Below, in pieces: positions 34,582-43,511 of a stretch of DNA of 64,000 nt. The stretch is from an uncultured Clostridia bacterium (GTDB taxonomy: Bacteria > Bacillota > Clostridia > Oscillospirales > Acutalibacteraceae), in the NCBI GenBank assembly GCA_944412445.1, contig CALYBJ010000003.1, positions 26,150 to 90,149 of the forward strand, given 5' to 3'. Under the pieces are notes generated by a model. That model was given only the letters and a program-made list of their open reading frames with translations. It ran no database searches and was not told the DNA's origin. The position numbers were made by a program, and so were the translations under genes. Numbering within the stretch: position 1 is the stretch's first letter; the number at the start of each line of letters is the position of its first letter.

Positions 34582-35040
34582 TCACTTGCTTTTTTGCTCC
34601 TCTATAAACTGCTCCAGTATTTCCGCAGCATCTCCTACAAGAAGCTTGCAGGGTCTTTTTTTATAATATTCCTCTGTTCTTTTTTCGGGAATAGGACTGT
34701 CGGAGCCTTTTTTATCAAGCCCTAACAGCTCCCGGCATATATAACTTCCGTTCTGCTCCTTAAACTTGAACGCCAGGGACTGAACCTTTGTATAAAGAGT
34801 TTTTTTCGCCTCGTAGTCCTCGGGGCTTCCGTAGCCGTACAGAAGTCCCGTAACAATAAACATTCCGCTTACTGCGCCGCAGACCTCCCTGAGCCTTCCC
34901 ATACCTCCTCCGAAAGAGGAAGCAATTTTTGCCACGGTTTCAAAATCCATTCCGATTTCCTGACAGAACGCTCCCGCCACAGACTGGCTGCAGTTATAGC
35001 CCTGAGAGAAAAGCTCCATTGCCTTTTCTTTTTTCGTCAT
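34582..35040 (-). CDS. C_GCAxxG_C_C family protein
   Basis: A 152-residue soluble protein. It shows the family cysteine pattern: YNCSQSVAGAFCQEIG, GGGMGRLREVCGAVSGM (the C-GA-x-SG core) and a later CRELLG. Such proteins are thought to be redox-active or to bind a metal cluster, and are common beside electron-transfer or iron-sulfur genes. Its ATG overlaps the stop of the Mrp-like gene (ATGA), so the two are made together. Confidence 0.85.
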   Translation of the reverse strand: MTKKEKAMELFSQGYNCSQSVAGAFCQEIGMDFETVAKIASSFGGGMGRLREVCGAVSGMFIVTGLLYGYGSPEDYEAKKTLYTKVQSLAFKFKEQNGSYICRELLGLDKKGSDSPIPEKRTEEYYKKRPCKLLVGDAAEILEQFIEEQKSK

Positions 35041-35870
35041 CAGGCTTTCTCCACAGCGTCAGCCATTTTTTCAAGCCAATCGCCCTCAAACAGCTCTATA
35101 AGTCCGCTGTCAACCTGACTTGCGAAATCAGGATTTATAGGTATTCTTGCAACTTCGGGAATGTTTTCCTTTTCGGCGATTTTCTCAAGATGGCTTTTGC
35201 CGAATATATAATGCTTTTCCTTACAGGAGGGGCACTCAAAATAGGACATATTTTCAACTATGCCCAAAACAGGTATATTCATAAGCTTTGCCATGTTTAC
35301 GGCTTTTGTTACTATCATGGAAACAAGGTCCTGAGGAGAAGTAACTATAATAATGCCGTCAACGGGTATGCTCTGGAAAACAGTAAGAGGAACATCGCCT
35401 GTTCCGGGAGGCATATCAACGAACATATAGTCAATATCCTTCCATATAACATCAGTCCAGAACTGCTTTACAACTCCGGCGATTACGGGACCTCTCCAGA
35501 CAACCGGGTCGGTTTCGTTTTCAAGGAGAAGATTCAAGGACATTATATCAATTCCCGTTTTCGTGGTGGCAGGAAAAAGGGCAGAATCGGTGCCCGTTGC
35601 CTTTTCATGTATGCCGAAGGCCTTGGGAATCGAAGGTCCTGTAACATCGGCGTCAAGAACAGCCGTTCTGAGACCTCTTCTTCTTAAAATTACGGCAAGC
35701 ATTGATGTAACAAGAGATTTGCCTACGCCGCCCTTGCCGCTTACAACGCCTATTACCTTTTTAACGCTGCTTAATTCGTTAAGCTTTTCATGCTGGATTT
35801 CAGCTTTGCGCTCGGAGCAGTTTTCACTGCAGGAGCTGCAGTCATGTGAACATTCGCTCATATTTTTCAA
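35040..35870 (-). CDS. Mrp/NBP35 family iron-sulfur carrier ATPase
   Basis: A 276-residue P-loop protein. A cysteine-rich N-terminus (CSHDCSSCSENC) could hold a cluster. The deviant Walker A is VSGKGGVGKSLVTSMLA (about 44-60). Other motifs are VLDADVTGPSIPKAFG, MFVDMPPGTGDVPLTVFQS and the CxxC pair FECPSCKEKH near 222. Mrp proteins deliver Fe-S clusters to apo-enzymes. The partner downstream, a C_GCAxxG protein, may be a client or helper. Confidence 0.93.
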   Translation of the reverse strand: MKNMSECSHDCSSCSENCSERKAEIQHEKLNELSSVKKVIGVVSGKGGVGKSLVTSMLAVILRRRGLRTAVLDADVTGPSIPKAFGIHEKATGTDSALFPATTKTGIDIMSLNLLLENETDPVVWRGPVIAGVVKQFWTDVIWKDIDYMFVDMPPGTGDVPLTVFQSIPVDGIIIVTSPQDLVSMIVTKAVNMAKLMNIPVLGIVENMSYFECPSCKEKHYIFGKSHLEKIAEKENIPEVARIPINPDFASQVDSGLIELFEGDWLEKMADAVEKA

Positions 35871-35899
35871 CTACCTTTTATTTGTTATAAATCATATAT

Positions 35900-35927
35900 A
35901 TTATAATGTTATTTTTATATAAGTCAA
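35900..35927 (-). promoter_or_regulatory. Promoter of the mrp operon
   Basis: On the minus strand TTGACT (35922-35927), 16 bp, TATAAT (35900-35905). Confidence 0.75.
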
Positions 35928-35946
35928 CAGCGGCATAGCTTCAGAA

Positions 35947-37863
35947 TCAATAAAATTTGCATACCGTGTTGTTTGTCATTCGTCTTGAATACCAAACTAC
36001 CTCACGGACATAATCCTTCCAGCAGTCAACAGGCATTTGGCTTTCGGCGGTGATTTGTGTTTCCGCTTTCTTCAGCGGAATGTCAGTCTGTCCTGAGAAG
36101 AAATCATTGAAAAATGAAGCAAAATCGTATGAAAAGCTTTTTGCTTCCTTTTTCTTTCCCGGCACATTCATTATAAACTCCTGGAATGAAATTATCTGCC
36201 CTGTGAATGGAGAATCGCCGCATAGCTCAGCAACATATTTTTCCAGATCCTTTAAGAATTCCGGCATATCGTAAAGACAGGAAGAAAATAAAATTTCATC
36301 CGGCTCGTATATAATATGCCCGAATCTGTCGTCAACAATTCCAATAGGACCGTTTTTTTCGGCAACATCTGAAAAATGCTTTTTAAAATCGGAAAAAAGC
36401 TTATGGGTATATGTATATTCCCGGCTCTCAAGAGATTTTTCAATAAAGCCGTTGTAAAAATCGTAATAGGAAATATTTTTGCATTTTCTCAAAGCTACTG
36501 CTGTATATCTTGTAAGCCCCAGAGTATGAAGCCCCAGAACCGTTACCGCAAACAGATAGGCTTTTTCCCAGTCCTTTACGCTCATATCCTTTGTTTCCAC
36601 TATCAGAGAGGAGTATTCTTCCACATCGTCACGGACGGAATCGGGATTAATATGATACTGTATAAATTTATTGTGGACAGTTTTTATTTTGTATTTTTCA
36701 ATATATTCCCTACTGCCTAAAAGGGAATTGGGTATAAGCTCGCAGGGATAAATATTCACCGCGTTGTGCTGTCCGCTTTCAAGCACGGCGCACAGACCCT
36801 TTGAGAAGCTTTCGTAAGTTTCTCCCGGAAGACCTAAAATAAGCTCCGTATATGTGGGGATTTTTTCTTTTGCGTAAAACTTCACAAGGCCGCTGTAATA
36901 GTCCATATCCAGATTCTTTCTTCCTATTATCTCAAGCACCTTGGGCGACACGCTTTGAAGCGATATTGTCTGAGCCTTGCTCATATTGCTGTCAACAAGC
37001 AGCTTGCTTATTTTTCCCACTGTATCAAATTTGTTTTTCGTAAAGTTTACTTTGAATTTTTTCGGATATCCCGTTTCTTTTTTCAGTCTTACAAGCTCTT
37101 TCGTAATTTCAAGATCTCTTGAAAAAAGCCCGAAGTTTGCGTCGCAGCCGTAAACATATTCGATTTTATGGTCGGATATCCAGCGCAGCTCGGCAATGAC
37201 TCTCTCCATGGGAAAAAGCCTTACCCTGCTTTTTAAAAAGCCCCAGTCGCAGAAGGCACACTGATTAGGACAGCCCCGGTTCGTTTCAAGAAGCGCCGAA
37301 AAGGATATTCCGTCCTCCAGTATCCCGTCAAAAATCCCTGTCGTATAAGGGGACGGATAATCGGTTGTTTGAGGATTTTTGCTTTCCGTGGTAATGATTT
37401 CTCCGTCACTGCTTCTGAAAGATATATTGCAGATTTCCGAAAGCTTTTTTCCGCCGCTGAACGCTTCAAGAATTTCCTTGAAGGCTTCCTCCCCGCCGCC
37501 GTGAATCAGTATGTCCGCAGTAGGTATCTCATTAAGATGTCTGCCACCCGGCGAAATATGGTGCCCGCCGAAAACGGTTATGCAGTCCGGATATTTTTTC
37601 TTTAAAGCCTTTGAAAACTCAATATTATATCGTATGTTCCATATATAGCTTGAAAAGCCTATAAGATAGGGATTATCAAGGGATTCCACAGCTTTTTCAA
37701 TATTTTCTCTTGTGTATATGAAACGCCCAAGCTTGTAATTCTTCTGAATTTCACTGTCTGCCCATGCGTAAGCCGCAAGACAGCCTGCCGCATAAGGTAT
37801 ATAAGCGTTTTTCACTTCGTCACCGTAGACTGTTGAAACCTGAACCAAATATACATTTTTCAT
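35947..37863 (-). CDS. Cobalamin-binding-domain radical SAM protein A
   Basis: A 638-residue protein. Residues 1-140 look like a B12-binding Rossmann domain (VFGGHHISPGGRHLNEIPTA, then DILIHGGGEEAF) without the usual DxHxxG His ligand, as in TsrM-like base-off enzymes. The radical SAM core has the cluster motif CPNQCAFCDWG (about 205-215) and ELILGLPGETYESF. The C-terminal 250 residues are family-specific and end with DYVREVVWYSRR. It shares sequence and length with the gene divergent to it. Its reaction is unknown; methylation or rearrangement of a peptide or lipid is possible. The start has GGTGATG upstream. Confidence 0.8.
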   Translation of the reverse strand: MKNVYLVQVSTVYGDEVKNAYIPYAAGCLAAYAWADSEIQKNYKLGRFIYTRENIEKAVESLDNPYLIGFSSYIWNIRYNIEFSKALKKKYPDCITVFGGHHISPGGRHLNEIPTADILIHGGGEEAFKEILEAFSGGKKLSEICNISFRSSDGEIITTESKNPQTTDYPSPYTTGIFDGILEDGISFSALLETNRGCPNQCAFCDWGFLKSRVRLFPMERVIAELRWISDHKIEYVYGCDANFGLFSRDLEITKELVRLKKETGYPKKFKVNFTKNKFDTVGKISKLLVDSNMSKAQTISLQSVSPKVLEIIGRKNLDMDYYSGLVKFYAKEKIPTYTELILGLPGETYESFSKGLCAVLESGQHNAVNIYPCELIPNSLLGSREYIEKYKIKTVHNKFIQYHINPDSVRDDVEEYSSLIVETKDMSVKDWEKAYLFAVTVLGLHTLGLTRYTAVALRKCKNISYYDFYNGFIEKSLESREYTYTHKLFSDFKKHFSDVAEKNGPIGIVDDRFGHIIYEPDEILFSSCLYDMPEFLKDLEKYVAELCGDSPFTGQIISFQEFIMNVPGKKKEAKSFSYDFASFFNDFFSGQTDIPLKKAETQITAESQMPVDCWKDYVREVVWYSRRMTNNTVCKFY

Positions 37864-37885
37864 TGCATCACCCTGTTTCAGATAA

Positions 37886-37951
37886 ATTGTAGCATAGGGC
37901 TTCCGTTATGTCAAACAAACTGTTGAAAAGGCGTTTAAAATAATATATAAT
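37886..37951. promoter_or_regulatory. Divergent promoters of the radical SAM pair
   Basis: Minus strand: TTGACA (37909-37914), 17 bp, TACAAT (37886-37891). Plus strand: TTGAAA (37923-37928), 17 bp, TATAAT (37946-37951). The two -35 boxes are 8 bp apart, so one regulator could control both. Confidence 0.8.
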
Positions 37952-37982
37952 TATTTAGATACTTGCAGGCAAGGTGAGAGCT

Positions 37983-39875
37983 TTGAAAAATATTTACATG
38001 ATACAGGTTGGATTCGCTTTTGACAAATCCGTTTATCTGCCTTACAGCGTGGCGGCTATTGCGGCGTATTGCAAAAGCGTTCCTGAAATAAAAGAAAATT
38101 ACTGCTTTAAGAAGCCTATATACAAGAGAGATAAAATAGCCCGGGTGACCGAGTCTCTTGAAAATCCCTATATGGCGGCTTTTTCCTGCTATCTCTGGAA
38201 TTTTGAATACAATAAAGCCCTTGCGAAAGAAATAAAAAAAGCTTATCCTGACTGTATAATTGTTTTCGGAGGACACAGCGCAGCCGAGGACGGTTCCCTG
38301 ATTGATACGGAAAGCTATATTGACATAGTTATGACGGGAGAAGGAGAAGAAACCTTTGCATCTTTGCTTACGGAAAAGGATATTCATAATGTTCCCAATA
38401 TATATTTCAGAGAAAACGGCAGGAAAATTAAAACCGAGGAAAAATTTTATCCTGATATTTCAAATTATCCGTCGCCTTTTCTTGACGGCACCCTTGACGA
38501 GGTCATTGACAGCGATCCCGATACTGATTTTCTTTCGGTGCTTGAAACAAACCGTGGCTGTCCCTACAGCTGTACCTACTGCGACTGGTGCGCTAAAAAA
38601 TCAGTAAGACAGTTTCCGCTTCAAAAAGTTTTTGATGAAATTAAATGGCTTTCCGACCATAAAATAGAGTATATTTTCTGCGCCGACGCAAATTTCGGAC
38701 TGTTTAAGCGTGACGAGCTTATTATAGACAAGCTTATCGAATATAAAAAAAATACTGGTTATCCCGATGTTTTCAGATGCTGCTACACTAAAAACAGCAA
38801 TGACAGAGTTTTTGAAATGTGCAAAAAACTGAATGAGTTCGGAATGGATAAAGGGGCTACTCTTGCGTATCAGTCTTTGTCCGAGGAGGTCCTTGAAAAT
38901 ATCGGCAGAAAAAATCTTTCCATGGAGCATTTTTCAAAACTTCTGCAAAAATATAACGCAGAAGGAATCCCGTCATACTCCGAGCTTATACTGGGTCTTC
39001 CCGGTGAAACAAAAGACAGCTTCTGTAAAGGTCTCTGCACCCTTCTGGACCACGGACAGCATAATTCCGTGAGCGTATATTACTGCGAGGTGCTTCCCAA
39101 TTCTCCTTTGGGAAAAAAAGAAATGCTTGAAAAATATAATATAGAGGTTGCGAAAATCAAATTTAACCATATTCACAGCGCCAACGATTATCACGAGGAA
39201 GTTGAGGAATATTCTTATGTTATACGTTCTACCTCGTCAATGAGCCGAAGGGACTGGACAGATACAAATATGTTTTCCGTTTGTCTTCAGTGCTTCCACA
39301 GCTTAGGGCTGCTTCGCTGCTTCGCAATCTATATGCGTTTTGAAAAAGAGCTTTCTTATTTTGATTTTTACTCTTCTCTGCTTGACTATATTATGAATAC
39401 CGATAATGGCTTTTTACATTCTCTTTTTGTTTCTTTTAAAGACAAGTACGACAACTCAACGGACGGCGAATGGAATTATTATAATCCTGAGCTGGGAAAC
39501 ATTATCTGGTTTTTTGAAGAGGGAGCATACATTGAGTGCATAAAAAATTACGGAAAGTACAAAGAATCAATTATGCCTTTTTTAAAAAGCCTTGATATTC
39601 AAAAGGATATTTTCACTTCTCTTGAAGCATATCAGGATAACATTTTAAAAACACCGTTCAGGAAGAATTACGATTTTGTATGTGAATATGAGCTTCATGA
39701 ATATTTTTCAAAGGCTATGCAGGGAATAAAGACCAAGCCGGTTAAAAATAAAGTAAGATATTCATTTAAACAGGAAAAGGAATATGCCTCATGGCATGAT
39801 TTCGCAAAGGAAACAGTCTGGTACGGCAGAAGGAAGGGTGCTTCAGCGTTTTTTAATGAAAGCCCTGTTAAATAA
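37983..39875 (+). CDS. Cobalamin-binding-domain radical SAM protein B
   Basis: A 630-residue paralogue of protein A. I choose TTG 37983, because AAGGTGAG lies upstream and the protein then begins MKNIYMIQVGF, matching MKNVYLVQVST of A. The cluster motif is CPYSCTYCDWC (about 194-204), with an extra cysteine after the Trp. ELILGLPGETKDSFCKGLC and GQHNSVSVYYCEVLPNSPLG match A. The C-terminus has DFAKETVWYGRRKG. The domain order is the same as in A, again without DxHxxG. The pair probably works on one substrate or two related ones. Confidence 0.8.
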   Translation: MKNIYMIQVGFAFDKSVYLPYSVAAIAAYCKSVPEIKENYCFKKPIYKRDKIARVTESLENPYMAAFSCYLWNFEYNKALAKEIKKAYPDCIIVFGGHSAAEDGSLIDTESYIDIVMTGEGEETFASLLTEKDIHNVPNIYFRENGRKIKTEEKFYPDISNYPSPFLDGTLDEVIDSDPDTDFLSVLETNRGCPYSCTYCDWCAKKSVRQFPLQKVFDEIKWLSDHKIEYIFCADANFGLFKRDELIIDKLIEYKKNTGYPDVFRCCYTKNSNDRVFEMCKKLNEFGMDKGATLAYQSLSEEVLENIGRKNLSMEHFSKLLQKYNAEGIPSYSELILGLPGETKDSFCKGLCTLLDHGQHNSVSVYYCEVLPNSPLGKKEMLEKYNIEVAKIKFNHIHSANDYHEEVEEYSYVIRSTSSMSRRDWTDTNMFSVCLQCFHSLGLLRCFAIYMRFEKELSYFDFYSSLLDYIMNTDNGFLHSLFVSFKDKYDNSTDGEWNYYNPELGNIIWFFEEGAYIECIKNYGKYKESIMPFLKSLDIQKDIFTSLEAYQDNILKTPFRKNYDFVCEYELHEYFSKAMQGIKTKPVKNKVRYSFKQEKEYASWHDFAKETVWYGRRKGASAFFNESPVK

Positions 39876-39897
39876 ACGGCAAGGAATGTTTTTAAGT

Positions 39898-39928
39898 ATA
39901 AAAAGTCCGAAGTGATCCGACTTTTTAT
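39898..39928. terminator. Terminator of radical SAM gene B
   Basis: Perfect 10 bp stem ATAAAAAGTC / GACTTTTTAT, with U-rich tails on both strands. Confidence 0.8.
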
Positions 39929-40065
39929 TATGGAAAAATTGAGAAAATAATATGTGCAGCCGATACAGAAAAACATAGAACCAAAGAGCAAACAGAAGAC
40001 AAAATAACCTTAAAATAAGAAATTTGCTGATATATTTGCCGGCTGCGGGAACAAAAAACTGAAAA

Positions 40066-40133
40066 ATAACCCCTTGAAGGGCGTCCGAAAAAGTAATGCG
40101 TCAAAATCCTTTTCGGTACCCTTAAGGGGTTAT
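40066..40133. repeat. 68 bp imperfect palindrome
   Basis: Arms ATAACCCCTT-AAGGG-CCGAAAA and the matching TTTTCGG-CCCTT-AAGGGGTTAT flank an 18-base centre. Each arm is itself partly self-complementary (CCCTTGAAGGG; CCCTTAAGGGG), so a cruciform or a three-stem RNA is possible. It may be a small non-autonomous repeat. Confidence 0.6.
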
Positions 40134-40202
40134 ATATAATGTGATTACAGGATTATTTAGACTTTCGCTTAGCAAAAAGCATCAATCCGTAATTATTTTT
40201 TA

Positions 40203-41453
40203 TTATTCGTAAAGAGGATGTGCCGCTGTAAGCTTTTCAACTTCCGAAGCGATGTAATCCTTTTTGTTCTCAAAATCAGTTGCCGCAAGAGCTATGCACT
40301 CTGCAATCTTGTCCATATCCTGAGTGTTGAAGCCTCTTGTTGTAACTGCCGGTGTTCCCAGTCTTACGCCGCTTGTAACAAAGGGCTTTTCAGGGTCGTT
40401 GGGAATAGCGTTTTTGTTGGCGGTTATGCGGACTGAGTCAAGTCTGTGCTCAAGCTCCTTGCCTGTAATGCCTGTGCCTCTCAGGTCGCAGAGCATAAGG
40501 TGGTTGTCCGTTCCTCCTGAAACAAGGTTGATTCCTCTTGAAACAAGTCCCTTTGCCAGAGCCTTTGCATTTGCCGCAACATTCTGCTGATACTCTTTGA
40601 ATTCGGGCTTCATTGCCTCTCCGAAGCAAACGGCCTTTGCGGCGATTATGTGCATAAGAGGGCCTCCCTGAGTTCCCGGGAAAATGCCCTTGTTAAGAGC
40701 CTTTTCATATTCGGCCTTAGCAAGAATAAGTCCGCCTCTGGGGCCTCTTAATGTTTTATGGGTCGTGGATGTTACAACATCAGCGTAGGGAACAGGTGAC
40801 GGATGAACTCCTGCCGCAATAAGTCCTGCAATGTGAGCCATGTCAACCATGAAAATCGCACCTACTGATTTTGCGATAGCGCCGATTCTCTCAAAGTCGA
40901 TAAATCTGGGATAAGCGGAAGCGCCTGCAACAATCATCTTGGGCTGAGCTTCCTTAGCGATTTTCTCAAGCTCATCGTAATCTATAAATCCGTCGTCGTT
41001 TACGCCGTAGGAAACGAAATTAAAGTATTTGCCCGACATATTGACAGGTGAGCCGTGGGAAAGATGTCCGCCGTGGGCAAGGCTCATGCCGAGGATTGTG
41101 TCGCCGTGGTTAAGAAGAGAAAAATAAACGGCGATATTTGCCTGGGTGCCGGAATGAGGCTGAACATTGGAATACTCAGCGCCGAAAAGCTCTTTTACTC
41201 TTTCGTTCGCAAGGTTCTCCATAATGTCTACGCACTCGCAGCCGCCGTAATATCTTTTGCCGCTGTAGCCTTCTGCGTATTTGTTTGTAAGAACGCTTCC
41301 CATTGCCGCCATTACAGCAGGGGAAACTATATTTTCTGAAGCTATAAGCTCAATATTGTTTTTCTGTCTTTTCAGCTCAAGGTTCATTGCCCGGGCAACT
41401 TCAGGGTCGTAAGCGGCAATATAATCCGCTGAATTCATAAAATCACCGTACAT
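40203..41453 (-). CDS. glyA: Serine hydroxymethyltransferase
   Basis: A 416-residue PLP enzyme that interconverts serine and glycine with tetrahydrofolate. Motifs: [73 protein letters not shown] and the PLP lysine in [14 protein letters not shown]. The first ATG is used; GGAGG lies 8 bases upstream. A second Met five codons later is less well placed. It supplies one-carbon units, including those used by MnmE/MnmG encoded divergently next to it. Confidence 0.97.
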   Translation of the reverse strand: MYGDFMNSADYIAAYDPEVARAMNLELKRQKNNIELIASENIVSPAVMAAMGSVLTNKYAEGYSGKRYYGGCECVDIMENLANERVKELFGAEYSNVQPHSGTQANIAVYFSLLNHGDTILGMSLAHGGHLSHGSPVNMSGKYFNFVSYGVNDDGFIDYDELEKIAKEAQPKMIVAGASAYPRFIDFERIGAIAKSVGAIFMVDMAHIAGLIAAGVHPSPVPYADVVTSTTHKTLRGPRGGLILAKAEYEKALNKGIFPGTQGGPLMHIIAAKAVCFGEAMKPEFKEYQQNVAANAKALAKGLVSRGINLVSGGTDNHLMLCDLRGTGITGKELEHRLDSVRITANKNAIPNDPEKPFVTSGVRLGTPAVTTRGFNTQDMDKIAECIALAATDFENKKDYIASEVEKLTAAHPLYE

Positions 41454-41479
41454 TTTACATTCCTCCTATTAATGTTACA

Positions 41480-41508
41480 ATTATATCATACGCAAAATCC
41501 CTCTGCAA
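41480..41508 (-). promoter_or_regulatory. Promoter of glyA
   Basis: On the minus strand TTGCAG-like box (41503-41508), 17 bp, TATAAT (41480-41485). Confidence 0.7.
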
Positions 41509-41574
41509 TCGTCATTTTATTCAAAATCGCATTAAAAATAGCGTTATATTTGTATTGTTGTCTGCTATTACCGT

Positions 41575-41603
41575 TTGCAATGACAAAAGGGCTGTGATAT
41601 AAT
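41575..41603 (+). promoter_or_regulatory. Promoter of mnmG
   Basis: TTGCAA (41575-41580), 17 bp, TATAAT (41598-41603). Start codon 38 bases on, with AAGGTGA before it. Confidence 0.8.
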
Positions 41604-41640
41604 TTAAAATGAATATTTATGTGTAAAAAGGTGACTGTTA

Positions 41641-43509
41641 ATGGAATTTAATGCGGGAAAATATGATGTGGCAGTAATCGGCGCCGGTCATGCGGGAATC
41701 GAAGCGGCTCTGGCTTCAGCCCGTTTAGGATGCAGAACCGTTATATTTACCATCACTCTCGATTTCGTAGGCAATATGCCCTGCAATCCGTCGATAGGAG
41801 GCACATCAAAAGGCCATCTTGTAAGAGAGATTGACGCGCTGGGAGGAGAAATGGGCAGGGCGGCGGATAAAAATTCCATTCAGACAAGAATGCTCAACAG
41901 AGGCAAAGGTCCTGCGGTACACTCTCTCAGAGCCCAGATAGACAGAAGAAGCTATACCTCCTACATGAAGCACTGTATTGAAAAGCAGGAAAACCTTGAT
42001 TTGAAGCAGGCGGAAATAGTAAATCTCAGAAGGAGCAACGGACAATGGGAGCTTGTTACAAGGCTTGATGCAGTTTACGAGGCAAAGGCGGTAATTCTCG
42101 CCACGGGAACGTTTTTAAACGGAAAAATATATGTAGGTGACAAAAGCTATATGAGCGGTCCCGACGGAGTTTTTCCGGCGGTAGGACTTACGGAAGCCCT
42201 TGAAAAGCTGGGACTTCCTTTAAGGCGCTTTAAAACGGGAACGCCCTCCAGAGTAAACAGGAGGAGCGTAGATTTCAGCGGTCTTGAGATTCAGGAGGGT
42301 GACGAAAGGGTAGTGCCTTTTTCTTACGAAACCCAGACGCCTCCGGAAAACAAAGCCGTATGCTATATTTCCTACACCAACGACAGAACAAAGCAGATAA
42401 TACTTGACAATATAGACCGTTCTCCCCTGTACGGAGGAAAAATAGAGGGAATCGGCCCCAGATACTGTCCCAGCATCGAGGATAAAATAATGCGTTTTTC
42501 GGAAAAGGAAAGGCATCAGCTTTTTATAGAGCCATGCGGACTTGATACCGAGGAACTGTATTTGCAGGGAATGTCCTCTTCACTGCCGGAGGATGTTCAG
42601 CTTGCGTTTCTTCACACCATAAAGGGGCTTGAGAATGCGGAGGTTATGAGAAACGCTTATGCAATCGAATACGACTGCGTTGACCCTGTCGCCATGAGCG
42701 CGACCCTTGAATTCAAGGACGTGCCCTGCCTTTACGGAGCGGGACAGTTTAACGGCTCCAGCGGATATGAGGAGGCGGCGGCTCAGGGGCTTGTGGCAGG
42801 CATAAACGCCGCCTTGAAAATTCAGGGGAAGGAGCCTTTGATTCTTGACAGAGCCGGTTCATATATAGGCACGCTTATAGATGACCTTGTAACCAAGGGC
42901 TGCAACGAGCCTTACAGAATGATGACCTCAAGATCCGAATACAGGCTTTATTTAAGACAGGACAACGCCGATACAAGGCTTACGGAAACGGGCTATAAAA
43001 TCGGGCTTATTTCAGAGGAAAGACATAAAAAGTTCTTAAGAAAGCTTGAGCTTATAAAAGAAGAGAGAGAAAGAGTTGAAAAAACGGTAATAGCTCCCTC
43101 GGAGGAAGCGGACGCGGTAATGATAAAATGCGGCACGGCGCCTCTGACAACTGGCTGCAAGCTTTCGGAGCTTATAAAAAGACCTCAGCTTAATTACGAA
43201 GTGCTGACGCCGGTTGACAAAAACAGGCCGGAGCTCAGCGGCGATATTTTCGAGCAGGTAGAAATCGAGCTTAAATACGAGGGCTATATAAAAAGACAGA
43301 AGGCGCAGATAGCGGAAATGAGAAGACTTGAGGTAAAGCTTATTCCACGGGATATCAACTATGACGATGTAACCGGTTTAAGGCTTGAAGCCTGTGAAAA
43401 GCTTAAAAAGGTAAGACCGGAAAACATAGGCCAGGCGTCAAGAATATCGGGAGTAAGCCCGGCGGATATATCCGTGCTGTTGATTTATCTTACAAAGAAA
43501 GGAAAATAA
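41641..43509 (+). CDS. mnmG: tRNA uridine-5-carboxymethylaminomethyl modification enzyme MnmG
   Basis: A 622-residue FAD protein. The FAD loop is VIGAGHAGIEAALASARLG (13-31). Family motifs CNPSIGGTSKGHLVREIDALGG, TGTFLNGKIYVG, and EELYLQGMSSSLPEDVQ are present, as is the C-terminal MnmE-binding helical region (AQIAEMRRLEVKLIPRDINYDDV). With MnmE it installs the cmnm5 group on wobble U34 of several tRNAs. It is 2 bp from mnmE. In most Firmicutes the order is mnmE then mnmG beside the origin; here the order is reversed. Confidence 0.97.
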   Translation: MEFNAGKYDVAVIGAGHAGIEAALASARLGCRTVIFTITLDFVGNMPCNPSIGGTSKGHLVREIDALGGEMGRAADKNSIQTRMLNRGKGPAVHSLRAQIDRRSYTSYMKHCIEKQENLDLKQAEIVNLRRSNGQWELVTRLDAVYEAKAVILATGTFLNGKIYVGDKSYMSGPDGVFPAVGLTEALEKLGLPLRRFKTGTPSRVNRRSVDFSGLEIQEGDERVVPFSYETQTPPENKAVCYISYTNDRTKQIILDNIDRSPLYGGKIEGIGPRYCPSIEDKIMRFSEKERHQLFIEPCGLDTEELYLQGMSSSLPEDVQLAFLHTIKGLENAEVMRNAYAIEYDCVDPVAMSATLEFKDVPCLYGAGQFNGSSGYEEAAAQGLVAGINAALKIQGKEPLILDRAGSYIGTLIDDLVTKGCNEPYRMMTSRSEYRLYLRQDNADTRLTETGYKIGLISEERHKKFLRKLELIKEERERVEKTVIAPSEEADAVMIKCGTAPLTTGCKLSELIKRPQLNYEVLTPVDKNRPELSGDIFEQVEIELKYEGYIKRQKAQIAEMRRLEVKLIPRDINYDDVTGLRLEACEKLKKVRPENIGQASRISGVSPADISVLLIYLTKKGK

Positions 43510-43511
43510 AA

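Larger units (their letters stand above)
39876..40202. other. Intergenic region rich in hairpins, no gene
   Basis: Convergent spacer between radical SAM gene B and glyA. It holds the terminator at 39898-39928, a 68 bp palindrome at 40066-40133 and a weaker hairpin ATTACAGGATT / AATCCGTAAT at 40144-40193. The only short frames (for example at 39930 and 39951) are under 10 codons and have no ribosome site. I found no RiPP-like precursor here. Confidence 0.6.

Noticed and set aside
39876..40202. RiPP precursor peptide for the radical SAM pair
   Set aside because: Only frames under 10 codons without ribosome sites are present next to both genes.
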